A stretch of DNA of 64,000 nucleotides from Bacillus sonorensis NBRC 101234 = KCTC 13918 (GCF_001592005.1 NZ_BCVZ01000005.1:117158-181157); one strand, 5' to 3'; shown: positions 20,806 through 30,798, counted from the first letter of the stretch. Program-made: numbers and translations. The notes: generated by a model not told the origin, from the sequence alone.

Positions 20806-22934
20806 GAGTGTTTCACCTTCTGTTTTGGATTAGCGTCCGGATATTCGATCCGGGAATGGAAAATGCCTTTTAGCGTTTCACACAGCGTCTTGGCTATTAT
20901 ATTGAGTTCTTTAAGGGTCAGATCACATTCATCGAACTGCCCGTCCTGAAGCTTGTCGGAAATAATGCCTCGCACAAGCTTTTCAATCCTTTCCGGGTTC
21001 GGGTTGTGCATCGACCGCACGGCCGCTTCCACGCTGTCCGCCACCGAAATGATCGCCGCTTCCTTCGATTGCGGTTTTGGCCCGGGATAGCGGAATTCTT
21101 CTTCAGTCGTCTGGTCTCCTTTTTCTTTCGCCTTATAATAGAAAAACTTCAGCAATGACGTCCCGTGGTGCTGTTCGGCGATATCGACCAATTCTTTCGG
21201 CATTTTATGTTCCTTCAGCATTTCCGCTCCGTCTGTCGCGTGCGAGATGATAATGTTTTTGCTCAGCTGCGGAGAAAGCTTGTCATGCGGATTATCAATG
21301 TTCATCTGGTTTTCGATAAAATACTGCGGCCGCTTCGTCTTTCCGATATCGTGATAATAAGCGCCGACCCTCGCCAGCAGTCCGTTGGCCCCTACCGCTT
21401 CACAGGCCGCCTCGGATAAATTGGCGACCATGACGCTGTGGTGGTACGTGCCTGGCGTCTCCGTCAGAATTTTGCGGAGCAGCGGGTGGTTCGGATTGGA
21501 AAGCTCGATCAGCTTCATTGTCGACAATATGCCAAATCCGCTTTCGAAAAACGGCATTAAGCCCAGCACAAGAACGGAAGATCCGATGCCCGACACCGCT
21601 CCCATGATAAGATAAGTGCCCATTTCCAAACCCGACTGCGCCGTATTTTGAATCAGCTGCAGGGTAAACATGACGACAATGTTGACAAATGAGACAAACA
21701 GCCCCGCCTGAAGGATCTTTGATCTTCTATTATACTTTCCTAAAAACAGTATACCTGCGATCGAACTAATCAAAAAGTAGGTTGCAATTTCGTAATTGAA
21801 CGTCCCTGTGACACCTTGGTTGAACATCATGCTTCCGCAAATGGAAAGAATCATGCTTGCCAGGATCGCCAGCCGTTCGTTGATTAACAGTTTAATCAGC
21901 ATGACGCCCATGGCGATTGGAACCAGATAGCCGATATGGCTGATTTCAAGCTCCTGAAACAGGCTGATGACTTCCATCACGATCAAAACGATCGCCGTAA
22001 TCAATGAAAACAGCATCAGCGATTTGTTCTTCGGCAGCCTGCTTTTATGCTGCTTTTCAAAAAAGTATACAAGAGCGGCGATAAAAAGCCCGATTAAAAG
22101 CAGCAGTCCGCCGACCGGTTTATAAATGTTGGCTCCGCTTAACAATCCGGTCAATTCAAGCTTTCGGTACACTTCTCTGTCGATCAGCTGATTCTCCTCA
22201 ACGAGGATCTGCCCCTGTTTAATCTGCACCTGCTGAACGCTGTCCGCCGCTTCCTGGCGCTTTTGCTCAGTTTTGTCAGGGTCATAGACATAATTGGGAA
22301 TAATCGCAAACCGGACGATTTCATTGGCGGCATTCTTTAATTTTGAAGGGACTGAGTTGCCCTTCAGCTCTTTTGCGGCTTTTTCCTTTGCTTCCTCAAG
22401 TTTTCCGGCGGGAATTTCTTCACTCATCACATCATTAACTGCGGTGATGACAGAATCCTGAGTCATGGAAAGCTCGCCGTCGCTCGCCTTCAATAGGCTT
22501 TTGACAGACTCATGCGAAAGAAAATCCGTGACATCTGAAGTCAGCTTTTCTTCCGCGGATTTGATTTGTTCTTTTTCCCCTTTATCCTTTTCGGCGCTTT
22601 CCTTCTTGACCTCCTTGATGATGTCAAATATTGATGCGACAAGGTCCACCCTGTTGTCGGAATATTCCTTTTTAAGGGTGTATTGATCGGGAACTTCCTC
22701 CCGCGCTTCTTGCTTTTTAGCAGCCGTTGCTTTTTGGTCTTCAACCGTAGCCGGAGCATAAATGGTATTTTCGCTGATCGAAAACAAATCCAGGTCTAGA
22801 GACTGTGGTCTGACATGCAAAAAAAGCAGGACCAGCATAAGCGCGGAAATTGCCGTATAAAGCATGACAGGAAGAATTTTTCCATTTTTCATACGGATGA
22901 GCCGGTTCTTTCCGTTTCTTTTTGTCTTCTTCAA
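20802..22934 (-). CDS. pgpH: Cyclic-di-AMP phosphodiesterase PgpH
   Basis: A 710-residue membrane protein with a 7TM-HD architecture that degrades c-di-AMP. After an N-terminal anchor (about 22-40) comes a large extracytoplasmic helical domain (about 45-280), then a block of seven membrane helices (about 285-470), and a cytoplasmic HD domain (about 500-700) with [11 protein letters not shown], the HD pair in YYHDIGK, and IISHATDG. I used TTG 22934, with AGAGG 8 bases upstream; a GTG three codons earlier is also possible. A terminator separates it from phoH. Confidence 0.93.
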   Translation of the reverse strand: MKKTKRNGKNRLIRMKNGKILPVMLYTAISALMLVLLFLHVRPQSLDLDLFSISENTIYAPATVEDQKATAAKKQEAREEVPDQYTLKKEYSDNRVDLVASIFDIIKEVKKESAEKDKGEKEQIKSAEEKLTSDVTDFLSHESVKSLLKASDGELSMTQDSVITAVNDVMSEEIPAGKLEEAKEKAAKELKGNSVPSKLKNAANEIVRFAIIPNYVYDPDKTEQKRQEAADSVQQVQIKQGQILVEENQLIDREVYRKLELTGLLSGANIYKPVGGLLLLIGLFIAALVYFFEKQHKSRLPKNKSLMLFSLITAIVLIVMEVISLFQELEISHIGYLVPIAMGVMLIKLLINERLAILASMILSICGSMMFNQGVTGTFNYEIATYFLISSIAGILFLGKYNRRSKILQAGLFVSFVNIVVMFTLQLIQNTAQSGLEMGTYLIMGAVSGIGSSVLVLGLMPFFESGFGILSTMKLIELSNPNHPLLRKILTETPGTYHHSVMVANLSEAACEAVGANGLLARVGAYYHDIGKTKRPQYFIENQMNIDNPHDKLSPQLSKNIIISHATDGAEMLKEHKMPKELVDIAEQHHGTSLLKFFYYKAKEKGDQTTEEEFRYPGPKPQSKEAAIISVADSVEAAVRSMHNPNPERIEKLVRGIISDKLQDGQFDECDLTLKELNIIAKTLCETLKGIFHSRIEYPDANPKQKVKHS

Positions 22935-22965
22935 AAAAAGCACCTCTTTTCCGGCAAGGAACTAA

Positions 22966-22999
22966 AAAATGACCCGATAGCGGGCGATCGGGTCATTTT
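22966..22999 (-). terminator. Terminator between phoH and pgpH
   Basis: AAAATGACCCGAT and ATCGGGTCATTTT form a long stem, followed on the minus strand by further Ts. It starts 2 bases after the phoH stop, so the yqfCD-phoH transcript should end here or be reduced before pgpH. Confidence 0.85.
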
Positions 23000-23001
23000 A
23001 G

Positions 23002-23961
23002 TTATTTCGTCTTTTCGTATGCTTCAATAATTCGGGCGACAAGCGGATGTCTGACCACATCTGTCTGATCCAATTCAACGAATGAAATTCCGTCGATATC
23101 ATAAAGCATGTTTTTCGCGACGGCAAGACCCGATGTGACTCCCTTCGGCAAGTCGATTTGCGTGATGTCGCCTGTAATCACCATTTTAGAACCAAAACCC
23201 AATCTCGTCAAAAACATTTTCATTTGTGCGGGTGTCGTATTTTGCGCCTCGTCCAAAATAACAAACGCGTCATCAAGCGTCCTTCCCCTCATATAGGCAA
23301 GCGGCGCAATTTCAATGGTCCCTCTTTCAAGCAGCCTTGCCGTATGATCTGAACCGAGCACATCGTGAAGGGCGTCATATAAAGGTCTTAAATAAGGATC
23401 GACCTTTTCTTTCAGATCACCCGGCAAAAAGCCGAGGCTCTCTCCTGCTTCAACAGCCGGTCTTGTCAGAATGATTTTTTTGATGTGTCCGTTTTTCAGC
23501 TCATGGACGGCTTTTACGACAGCCAAATAGGTTTTCCCCGTACCGGCAGGCCCGATGCCAAAGATTAAATCGTGCCGTTTCATGGCGGCGATATATTCTC
23601 TTTGGCCGATCGTTTTCACCCGTATCGGCTTCCCTTTGGCATTTTTCGTAATTTCCTCTTCATACATGCTTTCAAAAAACTCAAGCTTATGCTTTTTGGC
23701 CATCTTGATCGCATACAGGACGTCGCGTTCAGATATTTCAATCCCTTTGCGGATCAGATTCAAGAGGGAAGCGAGCAGACTGTCCACGATTTGAAAGGTT
23801 TCCTCGTCGCCTGCGACATATACCGTTTCACCCCGTGTCACAATCGAAACATTCAGTTCTTCCTCCATCATCTTCAGATGCGAATCCTGATTTCCAAACA
23901 GCGCCTGAGCTTCATTCGGACTTTCCAGTTGCTGATGAATCGCAAGTAAGTGTTCTGTCAT
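23002..23961 (-). CDS. phoH: PhoH-like ATPase
   Basis: A 319-residue PhoH family protein (YqfE region of B. subtilis). The C-terminal two thirds is a P-loop ATPase related to superfamily 1 helicases: Walker A GPAGTGKTYLA (about 135-145), Walker B FVILDEAQN (about 230-238), and GDITQIDLP. A small N-terminal KH-like segment precedes it. Its role is probably in RNA metabolism together with YbeY, with which it is genetically linked in many bacteria. The ATG overlaps the stop codon of yqfD (ATGA). Confidence 0.93.
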   Translation of the reverse strand: MTEHLLAIHQQLESPNEAQALFGNQDSHLKMMEEELNVSIVTRGETVYVAGDEETFQIVDSLLASLLNLIRKGIEISERDVLYAIKMAKKHKLEFFESMYEEEITKNAKGKPIRVKTIGQREYIAAMKRHDLIFGIGPAGTGKTYLAVVKAVHELKNGHIKKIILTRPAVEAGESLGFLPGDLKEKVDPYLRPLYDALHDVLGSDHTARLLERGTIEIAPLAYMRGRTLDDAFVILDEAQNTTPAQMKMFLTRLGFGSKMVITGDITQIDLPKGVTSGLAVAKNMLYDIDGISFVELDQTDVVRHPLVARIIEAYEKTK

Positions 23962-25154
23962 TCTTTAGTCTCCTGAACAATTGGTGTTGTTTGAACAATG
24001 TCTTCAATAACTTGGTAAAGGATGATCAATTTAACTTTACCATTCTCACTCGTTTCGTGCAAAACTTTTTCACCGATAATATCTCCATCTTCACCGATTT
24101 TTTTCTGGACATCTTCTTTGCCCATTTTGATCCCTTCCCGGACCGCTTCTTTTTTAGTATATACTCTTTTGACTTGTTCGCTTTCCCTCGTCAGCTCCTT
24201 TTCATAAGCCACGGGAAGCGTAACATTCATGAAATGAAGCGAATGCGTTTCAACCTCTGTTTTCGGACGAGAGAGCTCTTCTTCTTTAAGAGACACCCCC
24301 CAAAAAGGAATCGACAGAGAGCCGATGGAAAGCTTGTGCCTTGTCCTTACTTTACCCGTAAAAACATCAAATGATGTCTCAAGGGGAACCGTTACTGTTG
24401 ACCTATACCAGGTTTCGCCGTATATTTTCCCTTTTGCCCCGACTTCTTGCTTTTCATCCTCGCTTCCGATCAGACCCGAAACAAGCATCTGCCCCTTGTC
24501 GACATGCTCATTGACTGTGACGAGAGGTTCGCCTTTTTCTACGAACATCTTGGAGATGGTCGCTCTTTTCTTGGCGATGATATGCCGCGGGCCGATATAT
24601 TTTTCCTTGTCCGGCTCGTTTTTTTCAACCACTTTCATATGGAGGGCTGTCCCGTTCAACTCGATACCGACCCATGTGATGTTGTCAATGCTCTTTGTGA
24701 GCGACTGCTGAATTTTCTCCGGCGTCACCATCAGAAATTGCAAACGTCCTTTTTTCACCCCGATTTGATCAAGCTGCTGCCTGATTTGATGTTCGGTTTC
24801 CGGCTGGGCGCCGGAAATGTCAATCTTCCACAGCATATTGGAAAGGATGAACATCAGAACGAAAAAAGCGGCAATGCCCAGTGTAAATCCGCTATTCCGC
24901 TTTGATTTCTGAAGCATAAAGGGAAAGCCCTTCCGCTTTGTGAAGCGGCATTTGCAGTCAAAATGCCTGATGACCCTCCGAAAGGCATGTACATCAGAAA
25001 GCAGAATATAAAGAAAGACAGAGTCTTTCCTTTTTTTCACATCGAACAGCGGGATGCCGCGCCTTGTGCATTCATTTAATAAACGTTCGATTCCCATTCC
25101 CGTGACTTCAAGCTGTATCTTCCCTGAAAAAAAAGAAAGCCATTTATTCTTCAC
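23958..25154 (-). CDS. yqfD: Sporulation protein YqfD
   Basis: A 398-residue membrane protein of the YqfD family, made in the mother cell under sigma-E in B. subtilis (recollection). A cytoplasmic N-terminal domain (about 1-90) is followed by one hydrophobic segment (about 92-112, FTLGIAAFFVLMFILSNML) and a large extracytoplasmic, beta-rich domain. Start GTG 25154 gives MKNKWLSFFSGKIQLEVTG as in B. subtilis, with GGGGGAAGAGG before it. Exact role in sporulation is unknown. It follows yqfC by 16 bp and overlaps phoH. Confidence 0.92.
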   Translation of the reverse strand: MKNKWLSFFSGKIQLEVTGMGIERLLNECTRRGIPLFDVKKRKDSVFLYILLSDVHAFRRVIRHFDCKCRFTKRKGFPFMLQKSKRNSGFTLGIAAFFVLMFILSNMLWKIDISGAQPETEHQIRQQLDQIGVKKGRLQFLMVTPEKIQQSLTKSIDNITWVGIELNGTALHMKVVEKNEPDKEKYIGPRHIIAKKRATISKMFVEKGEPLVTVNEHVDKGQMLVSGLIGSEDEKQEVGAKGKIYGETWYRSTVTVPLETSFDVFTGKVRTRHKLSIGSLSIPFWGVSLKEEELSRPKTEVETHSLHFMNVTLPVAYEKELTRESEQVKRVYTKKEAVREGIKMGKEDVQKKIGEDGDIIGEKVLHETSENGKVKLIILYQVIEDIVQTTPIVQETKE

Positions 25155-25170
25155 GCCTCTTCCCCCTGAC

Positions 25171-25452
25171 TTATGAATCAATATAGCGAACAAGCTCGAT
25201 CGTGCCTTCAAGCAAAATCTCCTCAGGCAAAATCGTTTTTATGACGAAATCTTTGCCTTGAATGATGCACTGCCCCTGCTTGAGCATCAGCCGTACTTCC
25301 CGGTCGCTGAAAAGCAGGAGTCCTCTGTGGTTCTCGATATATATGTGAAGTCTTCCGATCATTGTAATCCGCGGAAGATCCATCATGACGTCGGGGGGGA
25401 TTTCCAATGTTCTTGTCAGCCACGCTTTGATGCGGTTTTTTCTTTGCGCCAT
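25171..25452 (-). CDS. yqfC: Sporulation protein YqfC
   Basis: A 93-residue YabP/YqfC family protein. The family core PRITMIGRLHIYIENHRGLLLFS (in pieces: PRITMIG near residue 27, IENHRGLLLFS near 39) is clear. YabP/YqfC proteins are linked to mother-cell functions in sporulation. The ATG at 25452 follows a GAAAGGGGG site and seven Ts. These lie in a terminator-like hairpin that closes the upstream floA operon, and a sigma-E-like -10 (CATACATA, 25485-25478) lies in the loop region. Confidence 0.93.
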   Translation of the reverse strand: MAQRKNRIKAWLTRTLEIPPDVMMDLPRITMIGRLHIYIENHRGLLLFSDREVRLMLKQGQCIIQGKDFVIKTILPEEILLEGTIELVRYIDS

Positions 25453-25502
25453 AAAAAAAGAACCCCCTTTCATCTCATATGTATGAGTGAGAAAGAGGTT
25501 CT
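25453..25502 (-). terminator. Terminator of the yqeZ-floA-yqfB operon, merged with the yqfC start region
   Basis: On the minus strand AGAACC(T)CTTTC pairs with GAAAGGGGGTTCT, with an inner CTCAT/ATGAG stem, followed by a run of seven Ts that directly precedes the yqfC ATG. The 3' arm contains the yqfC Shine-Dalgarno. Confidence 0.7.
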
Positions 25503-25515
25503 AACACTTTTAATT

Positions 25516-25950
25516 TTATGGGCGGCGCCTCATGGTGGAATGGGGCTTCCGTGAACGGGGAGGACCCATTACCTCGCTGAGGACGATTCCTTGAAGAACG
25601 GTGTTTTGATTCAGCTCGATCATGTCTTGCGAAGGCTTCGGCGAATGGCCGATTTGTCTTTTTATCGACCGTTCAATGGCAGGCATTGACCGTTCAACGC
25701 TCGTTTTGACTCTCTCAAGCTCTTTGATCATGTCAGTGCCCTTTTGCGCCGCTGCCTGCACCTCGGCTTTACCGGATGATTCCAATGGTTTTGCCTGCTT
25801 CTTTGGCGCTTCTGCTTTCGGCCGCTGAGGTTTCTTCTTGTGTTTTGCCTCATCGCTTTCATCATTCTTACCTAGACGGTTGAAGATGACGGAAATGATT
25901 CCGAGGATGACGGCCATGATGATCGGATTGTCAAAAAGTATGTCAAGCAA
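25516..25950 (-). CDS. yqfB: YqfB, membrane-anchored protein of the floA operon
   Basis: A 144-residue protein. One N-terminal membrane segment (about 8-24, NPIIMAVILGIISVIF) is followed by a basic, Lys/Pro-rich linker (KKKPQRPKAEAPKKQ) and a helical segment with an amphipathic repeat, then a basic tail. Function unknown. The start is TTG 25950 with GGAGGG 7 bases upstream. It is the third gene of the yqeZ-floA-yqfB operon, 31 bp after floA, which suggests a role in membrane microdomains. Confidence 0.85.
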   Translation of the reverse strand: MLDILFDNPIIMAVILGIISVIFNRLGKNDESDEAKHKKKPQRPKAEAPKKQAKPLESSGKAEVQAAAQKGTDMIKELERVKTSVERSMPAIERSIKRQIGHSPKPSQDMIELNQNTVLQGIVLSEVMGPPRSRKPHSTMRRRP

Positions 25951-25981
25951 GGCGCTCCCTCCTTTTTATCAGGGGCTTTGT

Positions 25982-26974
25982 TTATTTATGATCCTCTTCA
26001 GACTGGCCTTTCGTCATCTTTCCGAAAGAATCGCGCATATCTGTGTCTGCATCAATGTTTTTCATATTGAGATAATCCATGACGCCGATCTTTCCGCCGC
26101 GGAGGGCTTCAGACATGGCAAGCGGCACTTCGGCTTCCGCTTCGACCACTTTGGCGCGCATTTCTTCGACGCGGGCGCGCATTTCCTGTTCTTGGGCGAC
26201 GGCCATTGCGCGGCGCTCTTCCGCTTTTGCCTGGGCGATGTTTTTATCCGCTTCAGCCTGATCGGTTTGGAGAATGGCTCCAATGTTTTTGCCGATGTCC
26301 ACGTCGGCGATATCAATCGAAAGGATTTCAAACGCCGTACCTGAATCCAAGCCTTTGCTCAAGACCGTCTGTGAAATCATATCCGGATTTTCCAGCACCT
26401 TTTTATGGTTATCAGACGAACCGATTGTCGAAACGATCCCTTCACCTACACGGGCGATGATCGTTTCCTCGCCGGCTCCCCCGACAAGGCGGTCGATGTT
26501 TGCCCGCACCGTAATTCTCGCTTTCGCTTTTACCTCGATTCCGTCCATCGCAACACCTGCGATAAACGGGGTTTCGATTACTTTTGGGTTGACGCTCATT
26601 TGAACAGCTTCAAGAACGTCGCGGCCCGCCAGATCGATTGCTGCACATCTGGCAAATGTCAGTTCGATGTTTGCGCGGTGGGCGGCGATAAGCGCGTTGA
26701 CGACCCTGTCAACGTTTCCCCCTGCAAGATAGTGGCTTTCAAGCTGATTATTGGAGACATCCAGTCCTGCTTTGTGCGCCTTGATCAGCGGGTTGACAAC
26801 ACGGCTCGGAATGACGCGGCGAAGCCTCATCCCGATCAGCGTGAATATGCTGATTTTTACTCCCGCGGCTAAAGCCGAGATCCACAGCATGACAGGGACA
26901 AATGTAAAAAAGATGGCCAATAAAATAATCCCTGCTGCAATTAATGCTAAAAGTAATAAAGTTGACGGATCCAT
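25982..26974 (-). CDS. floA: Flotillin-like protein FloA
   Basis: A 330-residue SPFH/flotillin-like protein (YqfA) that organises functional membrane microdomains. Two N-terminal hydrophobic segments (about 6-26 and 28-48) form the membrane hairpin. The SPFH domain follows (about 60-225), then a helical region rich in Ala/Glu repeats ([17 protein letters not shown], about 243-290) for oligomerisation. It lies after yqeZ (an NfeD-type protein), the classic NfeD-flotillin pair. Confidence 0.96.
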   Translation of the reverse strand: MDPSTLLLLALIAAGIILLAIFFTFVPVMLWISALAAGVKISIFTLIGMRLRRVIPSRVVNPLIKAHKAGLDVSNNQLESHYLAGGNVDRVVNALIAAHRANIELTFARCAAIDLAGRDVLEAVQMSVNPKVIETPFIAGVAMDGIEVKAKARITVRANIDRLVGGAGEETIIARVGEGIVSTIGSSDNHKKVLENPDMISQTVLSKGLDSGTAFEILSIDIADVDIGKNIGAILQTDQAEADKNIAQAKAEERRAMAVAQEQEMRARVEEMRAKVVEAEAEVPLAMSEALRGGKIGVMDYLNMKNIDADTDMRDSFGKMTKGQSEEDHK

Positions 26975-26997
26975 AATGTTCCTCCTTAAATATCGTT

Positions 26998-28317
26998 TTA
27001 TATTTCTCTCACGACAATCCGTGAGCCTTCCACTTTAACCACTTTGACTTTCTTGTCTTTTTCGGTAAACGTGCCTTCTGACACGACATCAAGCCGTTCG
27101 TCGTCGATAATGACCGTTCCGGATGGCCTGAGCGGTGTATGCGTGACCCCGATCTTTCCGACTAAATCGTGGCGGCTTACGTTTGAGACATATCCGCTTT
27201 CCGTATTTGTTGAATCGGTTAATATGAATTTCTTGAAAAACTTCATACGCTTCCCCAACACCCTTGTCAATAGAATGGATGCCGCTATCGAAACAGCAGT
27301 TGCAATCAAAATGGAGAGGGCCATTACCTTAATGCTTCCAGAAGCTAAAAAGAGGCTCGCAACAACGGCGATCAATCCGATAATTCCTGCTATTCCGCCC
27401 GGCAGAAAAAGTTCCAATATGATCAAAACAATTCCGGCGATAAAAAGAAGGAGTGTTTCCATTCCGGCAAGCCCTGCCACAAGATGGCCGTAGAAAAAGA
27501 GCATCAGCGCCGAAAGCCCCATAAAACCCGGTATTCCAAAGCCGGGTGAATAAAGTTCGACAACCAGTCCAAGGCTCCCGATCGAAAGCAGAATCGGAAT
27601 GACAATCGGATGGGTGAGGAACCGAGCCACCTTTTCGGCAAAACTGACTTCAGCATGTTCAACCTTGGCATCTTCCAGGTGCAGCTTTTTCAAAAGGTCT
27701 TCAAGGCTTTCAGCGGTGCCTTCCGAGTACCCGACATCAAGCGCCTTCTCAGGACTCAATGTCAAGAGCTTTCCCTTTGGCGCTCCCGCTTCTTTGGCAT
27801 CGACGCCGGCATCGGCCATCGCAAGCGCGTATTTCGGATCACGCCCGTTCTTTTTGGCCGCATCCTCCATTTCCGCCAGCCACAAAGATTCGGATTTTTT
27901 ATCCGCGGCGTTTCCCTTTGAATCGATGATAGCGGCAGCTCCCATTTTTCCTCCGGGCGCCATGTAGATATCGTCCGCATTTAATGCGAGGTACGCGCCC
28001 GCCGAAAGAGCCCGCCTGTTGACATAAGCGGTCACCGGAATATCGGAGTTATGTATCGTATCAGCCATTTCAAGGGCTGCATCAACCGCTCCGCCCGGCG
28101 TATTGATATCAAGGATAATATGTTTGGCATTCATATCTTGGGCTTCCCGAAACGACCGCTCAAGAAATTTAGAAAGTCCCTTTTCTACCGTTTCTTCGAC
28201 AGGGATGACATAGACCGTATCACCATCCGCTTTCACGGTCAAATGAACCCCTACAAATAAGGATAAAATAAAACCGCATATAAGGGCAACTAAAATTCGG
28301 GATTTTTTCAATAACAA
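26998..28317 (-). CDS. yqeZ: NfeD-type membrane serine protease YqeZ
   Basis: A 439-residue long-form NfeD protein. A signal-type segment (about 8-26) precedes a ClpP/SPP-class protease domain (about 35-225) with [13 protein letters not shown] and the nucleophile in [12 protein letters not shown]. Four to five membrane helices follow (about 240-375), and a C-terminal OB-fold NfeD domain (about 390-439, [15 protein letters not shown]). I chose TTG 28317: GGAGG lies upstream and the protein starts MLLKKSRIL. The ATG at 28347 would sit only about 5 bases after the expected sigma-W start site. Confidence 0.92.
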   Translation of the reverse strand: MLLKKSRILVALICGFILSLFVGVHLTVKADGDTVYVIPVEETVEKGLSKFLERSFREAQDMNAKHIILDINTPGGAVDAALEMADTIHNSDIPVTAYVNRRALSAGAYLALNADDIYMAPGGKMGAAAIIDSKGNAADKKSESLWLAEMEDAAKKNGRDPKYALAMADAGVDAKEAGAPKGKLLTLSPEKALDVGYSEGTAESLEDLLKKLHLEDAKVEHAEVSFAEKVARFLTHPIVIPILLSIGSLGLVVELYSPGFGIPGFMGLSALMLFFYGHLVAGLAGMETLLLFIAGIVLIILELFLPGGIAGIIGLIAVVASLFLASGSIKVMALSILIATAVSIAASILLTRVLGKRMKFFKKFILTDSTNTESGYVSNVSRHDLVGKIGVTHTPLRPSGTVIIDDERLDVVSEGTFTEKDKKVKVVKVEGSRIVVREI

Positions 28318-28357
28318 GGGCTTTGCTTCCTCCTTCCTTCTTATCATCAGCTTTACA

Positions 28358-28384
28358 TACGTTACAAATGTATCAAAGGTTTCA
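28358..28384 (-). promoter_or_regulatory. Sigma-W promoter of yqeZ-floA-yqfB
   Basis: TGAAAC (28384-28379), a 17-base spacer and CGTA (28361-28358), a full match to the sigma-W consensus. The operon is a known envelope-stress regulon member in B. subtilis. Confidence 0.88.
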
Positions 28385-28425
28385 AAATTTGATTACTTTT
28401 CTATTTTATGACCGCACAGCAAAAA

Positions 28426-28455
28426 AGACACCTTTCAGATGATGAAAGGTGCCTC
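28426..28455 (-). terminator. Terminator of rpsU-yqeY
   Basis: GGCACCTTTCATC and GATGAAAGGTGTC-type arms (CACCTTTCA/TGAAAGGTG) form a stem, followed by TTTTTT on the minus strand. Confidence 0.88.
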
Positions 28456-28460
28456 TTTCT

Positions 28461-28907
28461 TTAAGACAGTTGTTTGCTGACAAGCTTGTTGACGAGGCCC
28501 CCGTCTGCCTTTCCTTTAACCTTGGGCATGACGGCGCTCATGACTTTGCCCATGTCCGCTTTTGAAGAAGCGCCGACCTCGTCGATCGTCGCATTGACGA
28601 TGTCAAGCAGCTCTTCTTCCGTCAGCTGTTCGGGCATATAAGCTTCCAAAATGTCTAACTCTTTTTGAACTTTATCTACTAAATCTGAACGATTAGCGTT
28701 TGAAAATTCATGGAGGGAGTCTTTACGCTGTTTTAATTCACGAGAAAGAACAGTCAGTTCTTCATCTTCGGTCAGCCTGTCTTTCTTAAGCTTGATTGCT
28801 TCGTTTTGAAGCGAAGCCTTCACCATGCGAATGACGGTCAGTTTGTCTTTCTCACGGTTTTTCATACTGAGCTTCATATCTTGATTCAGACGCTCAAGAA
28901 GACTCAT
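28461..28907 (-). CDS. yqeY: GatB/YqeY family protein
   Basis: A 148-residue helical protein homologous to the tRNA-binding tail of GatB. Such stand-alone YqeY proteins are thought to assist tRNA amidotransferase or tRNA handling. The sequence begins [20 protein letters not shown] and carries the [17 protein letters not shown] and [18 protein letters not shown] motifs. It lies 14 bp after rpsU, and both share a promoter and terminator. Confidence 0.93.
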   Translation of the reverse strand: MSLLERLNQDMKLSMKNREKDKLTVIRMVKASLQNEAIKLKKDRLTEDEELTVLSRELKQRKDSLHEFSNANRSDLVDKVQKELDILEAYMPEQLTEEELLDIVNATIDEVGASSKADMGKVMSAVMPKVKGKADGGLVNKLVSKQLS

Positions 28908-28921
28908 AAATCCACCCTCTT

Positions 28922-29095
28922 TTAATATTTGCGCTTTCTGGCAGCTTCAGACTTTTTCTTGCGTCTTACGCTAGGTTTTTCATAAAATTCACGCTTTCTT
29001 GCTTCTTGCAAAGTACCTGTCTTTGATACACTGCGTTTGAAGCGACGAAGAGCATCTTCAAGCGATTCGTTTTTTCTAACGACCGTTTTTGACAT
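28922..29095 (-). CDS. rpsU: Ribosomal protein S21
   Basis: The 57-residue S21 of the 30S subunit: [19 protein letters not shown], then a strongly basic C-terminus ([14 protein letters not shown]). The ATG at 29095 is preceded by GGAGGG. S21 is linked to motility and biofilm behaviour in B. subtilis (known). It is the first gene of rpsU-yqeY. Confidence 0.97.
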   Translation of the reverse strand: MSKTVVRKNESLEDALRRFKRSVSKTGTLQEARKREFYEKPSVRRKKKSEAARKRKY

Positions 29096-29167
29096 TCTCT
29101 TTCCCTCCCTCCGAATACACCAATCGACTGCTTTAAAAAAGACATACATTGAAACATGTACTTTGAC

Positions 29168-29196
29168 ATTATAATATAAGCCTTCGGTAAGGTCAA
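29168..29196 (-). promoter_or_regulatory. Sigma-A promoter of rpsU-yqeY
   Basis: TTGACC (29196-29191), a 17-base spacer and a perfect TATAAT (29173-29168). Confidence 0.85.
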
Positions 29197-29280
29197 CCAA
29201 ACGAATTGTTTTATTGTTTAGTCATCATTTCGGCGGCTTGTCTGTATACATATACAAAGGAGGCTCATTTCGAAAATCTG

Positions 29281-30210
29281 ATGATTATGTTTATCTTATT
29301 CGTGTTTTTAATCGTCCTTTTTCTGGCAGGCATGAACATGCTGAGAAAAGGCCTGATTTCGCTGACATTTGAAAAAATTGAAAAACGGCTGCTTTTATTC
29401 ACGGATCATCCGCTAAAAGCTTTTCTCGTCAGCATTGTTTTCACAGGAATTTTGCAAAGCAGCTCCGCGTTTATGGTGATTGTCATCGGGTTTGTCAGCG
29501 TGGGCGCTCTTTCGTTTAAACGTTCGATCCCGCTCATTTTGGGGACGAACATCGGTTCCACGTTTACAACGGAATTTTTAGCTGTCAAGCTGGAGTTATT
29601 GATTGTCGTCCTTGCGGCAGGAGGAGCGCTTCTGTTGATTACAAGAAAATCTCCTTTTCGGCATGTAGGTCTGAGCATGATCGGTTTGGGCGTGATCTTT
29701 TTCTGCATCAACGGATTCAGCCGCCTTGCCGTACCGTTGTCACGGCTCGAATCAGGAGCATATATCGTGAACCTTGTCGAACATTCATCATTTTATGCTT
29801 TGATCATTGGAACGGTTCTGACCGCCATCATCCATTCGAGTTCGGCCTGTGTCGGCATCCTGATGAGCTTCATGGATCAGGGGGTTGTCGGACTGACCGA
29901 GGCGATGAGCGTTGTTCTCGGCTCAAACATCGGGACATGCATCACGGCCGTGATGGCTTCTGTTAAAGGAGGCGCCGCCGCCAGACAAACGGCGTATGCC
30001 CATGTTGTGTTTAATTTGATCGGCGCTGCTGCCGTCTATCCTGCTCTATCATCCATCACTGGACTGGTTGCCGGCCTTTCCGCCAGCCCGGCTCAGCAGA
30101 TCGCCCATTTCAGCCTGTTATTTAACGTTGTCACTGCCGTTCTTTTTTTGCCCCTGACCAATGTTTTTCATTCATTTATTATGTTTCTTGTTCCAAACCG
30201 AAACCGCTAA
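29281..30210 (+). CDS. yqeW: Na/Pi cotransporter family protein YqeW
   Basis: A 309-residue membrane transporter of the Na/phosphate cotransporter II family. Eight or more hydrophobic segments are visible, with the two inverted QSSSA motifs of the family: LQSSSAFMV near residue 60 and IHSSSACVG near residue 185, each followed by a GTNIGS/GSNIGT motif. No C-terminal PhoU-like domain, so it is the short form. ATG 29281 matches the family start; AAAGGAGG lies rather far upstream (17 bases), so CTG 29278 or another nearby codon cannot be excluded. Substrate is not certain. Confidence 0.9.
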   Translation: MIMFILFVFLIVLFLAGMNMLRKGLISLTFEKIEKRLLLFTDHPLKAFLVSIVFTGILQSSSAFMVIVIGFVSVGALSFKRSIPLILGTNIGSTFTTEFLAVKLELLIVVLAAGGALLLITRKSPFRHVGLSMIGLGVIFFCINGFSRLAVPLSRLESGAYIVNLVEHSSFYALIIGTVLTAIIHSSSACVGILMSFMDQGVVGLTEAMSVVLGSNIGTCITAVMASVKGGAAARQTAYAHVVFNLIGAAAVYPALSSITGLVAGLSASPAQQIAHFSLLFNVVTAVLFLPLTNVFHSFIMFLVPNRNR

Positions 30211-30245
30211 TGATGGTATAATTTGGTGAAAAGGTGGTGAAAAAA

Positions 30246-30767
30246 ATGTCCAACAGGGATGTGAAAATCCGAAAAGCTGTTTTAGCAGACGCAAAAGGAA
30301 TCGCCCGGGTGCATGTCGACAGTTGGAAAACGACATATGCCAATATCGTTCCAGACGATTACTTGCAAGGTTTAACATATGAAAAACGGGAACAGATATG
30401 GATAAAAAACATCCCTCTCGGCGGCGTATACGCAGCAGAAAACAACGAAGGGGAAATCGTCGGCTTTTCCTCCGGCGGTGCCGAAAGAAGCGGCAAATAC
30501 AGCGGATTTGACGGGGAATTATATGCCATATATATTTTAAAGGAGTATCAAGGACATGGTATTGGAAAAGCACTTTTTAAACAAATTATTGATGAAATAA
30601 AAGGAATGGGCTTACGCTCTATGATTGTTCTTGTCTTGAAAGAAAATGTATCCCGTCTATTTTATGAAGCGCTCGGGGGTCAAAAAATAGATGCTATTGA
30701 AGTCGAGATTGGGGGAAGAAAACTTTCTGAACTTGTGTATGGCTGGGAAGATGTTCGAACACTCTAG
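30246..30767 (+). CDS. GNAT family N-acetyltransferase
   Basis: A 173-residue GNAT acetyltransferase. The N-terminus IRKAVLADAKGIARVHVDSWKTTYANIVP is the common start of this subgroup, and the acetyl-CoA loop is YQGHGIGKALF (about 105-115), followed by NVSRLFYEALGG. ATG 30246 has GGTGG 7 bases upstream. It lies between yqeW and mtaB, a place where I know no gene in B. subtilis, so it is probably a lineage-specific addition. The substrate cannot be told. A terminator shared with mtaB follows. Confidence 0.88.
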   Translation: MSNRDVKIRKAVLADAKGIARVHVDSWKTTYANIVPDDYLQGLTYEKREQIWIKNIPLGGVYAAENNEGEIVGFSSGGAERSGKYSGFDGELYAIYILKEYQGHGIGKALFKQIIDEIKGMGLRSMIVLVLKENVSRLFYEALGGQKIDAIEVEIGGRKLSELVYGWEDVRTL

Positions 30768-30798
30768 CTTTACGCCGCCAAAAAGTTCCCATGTATAA

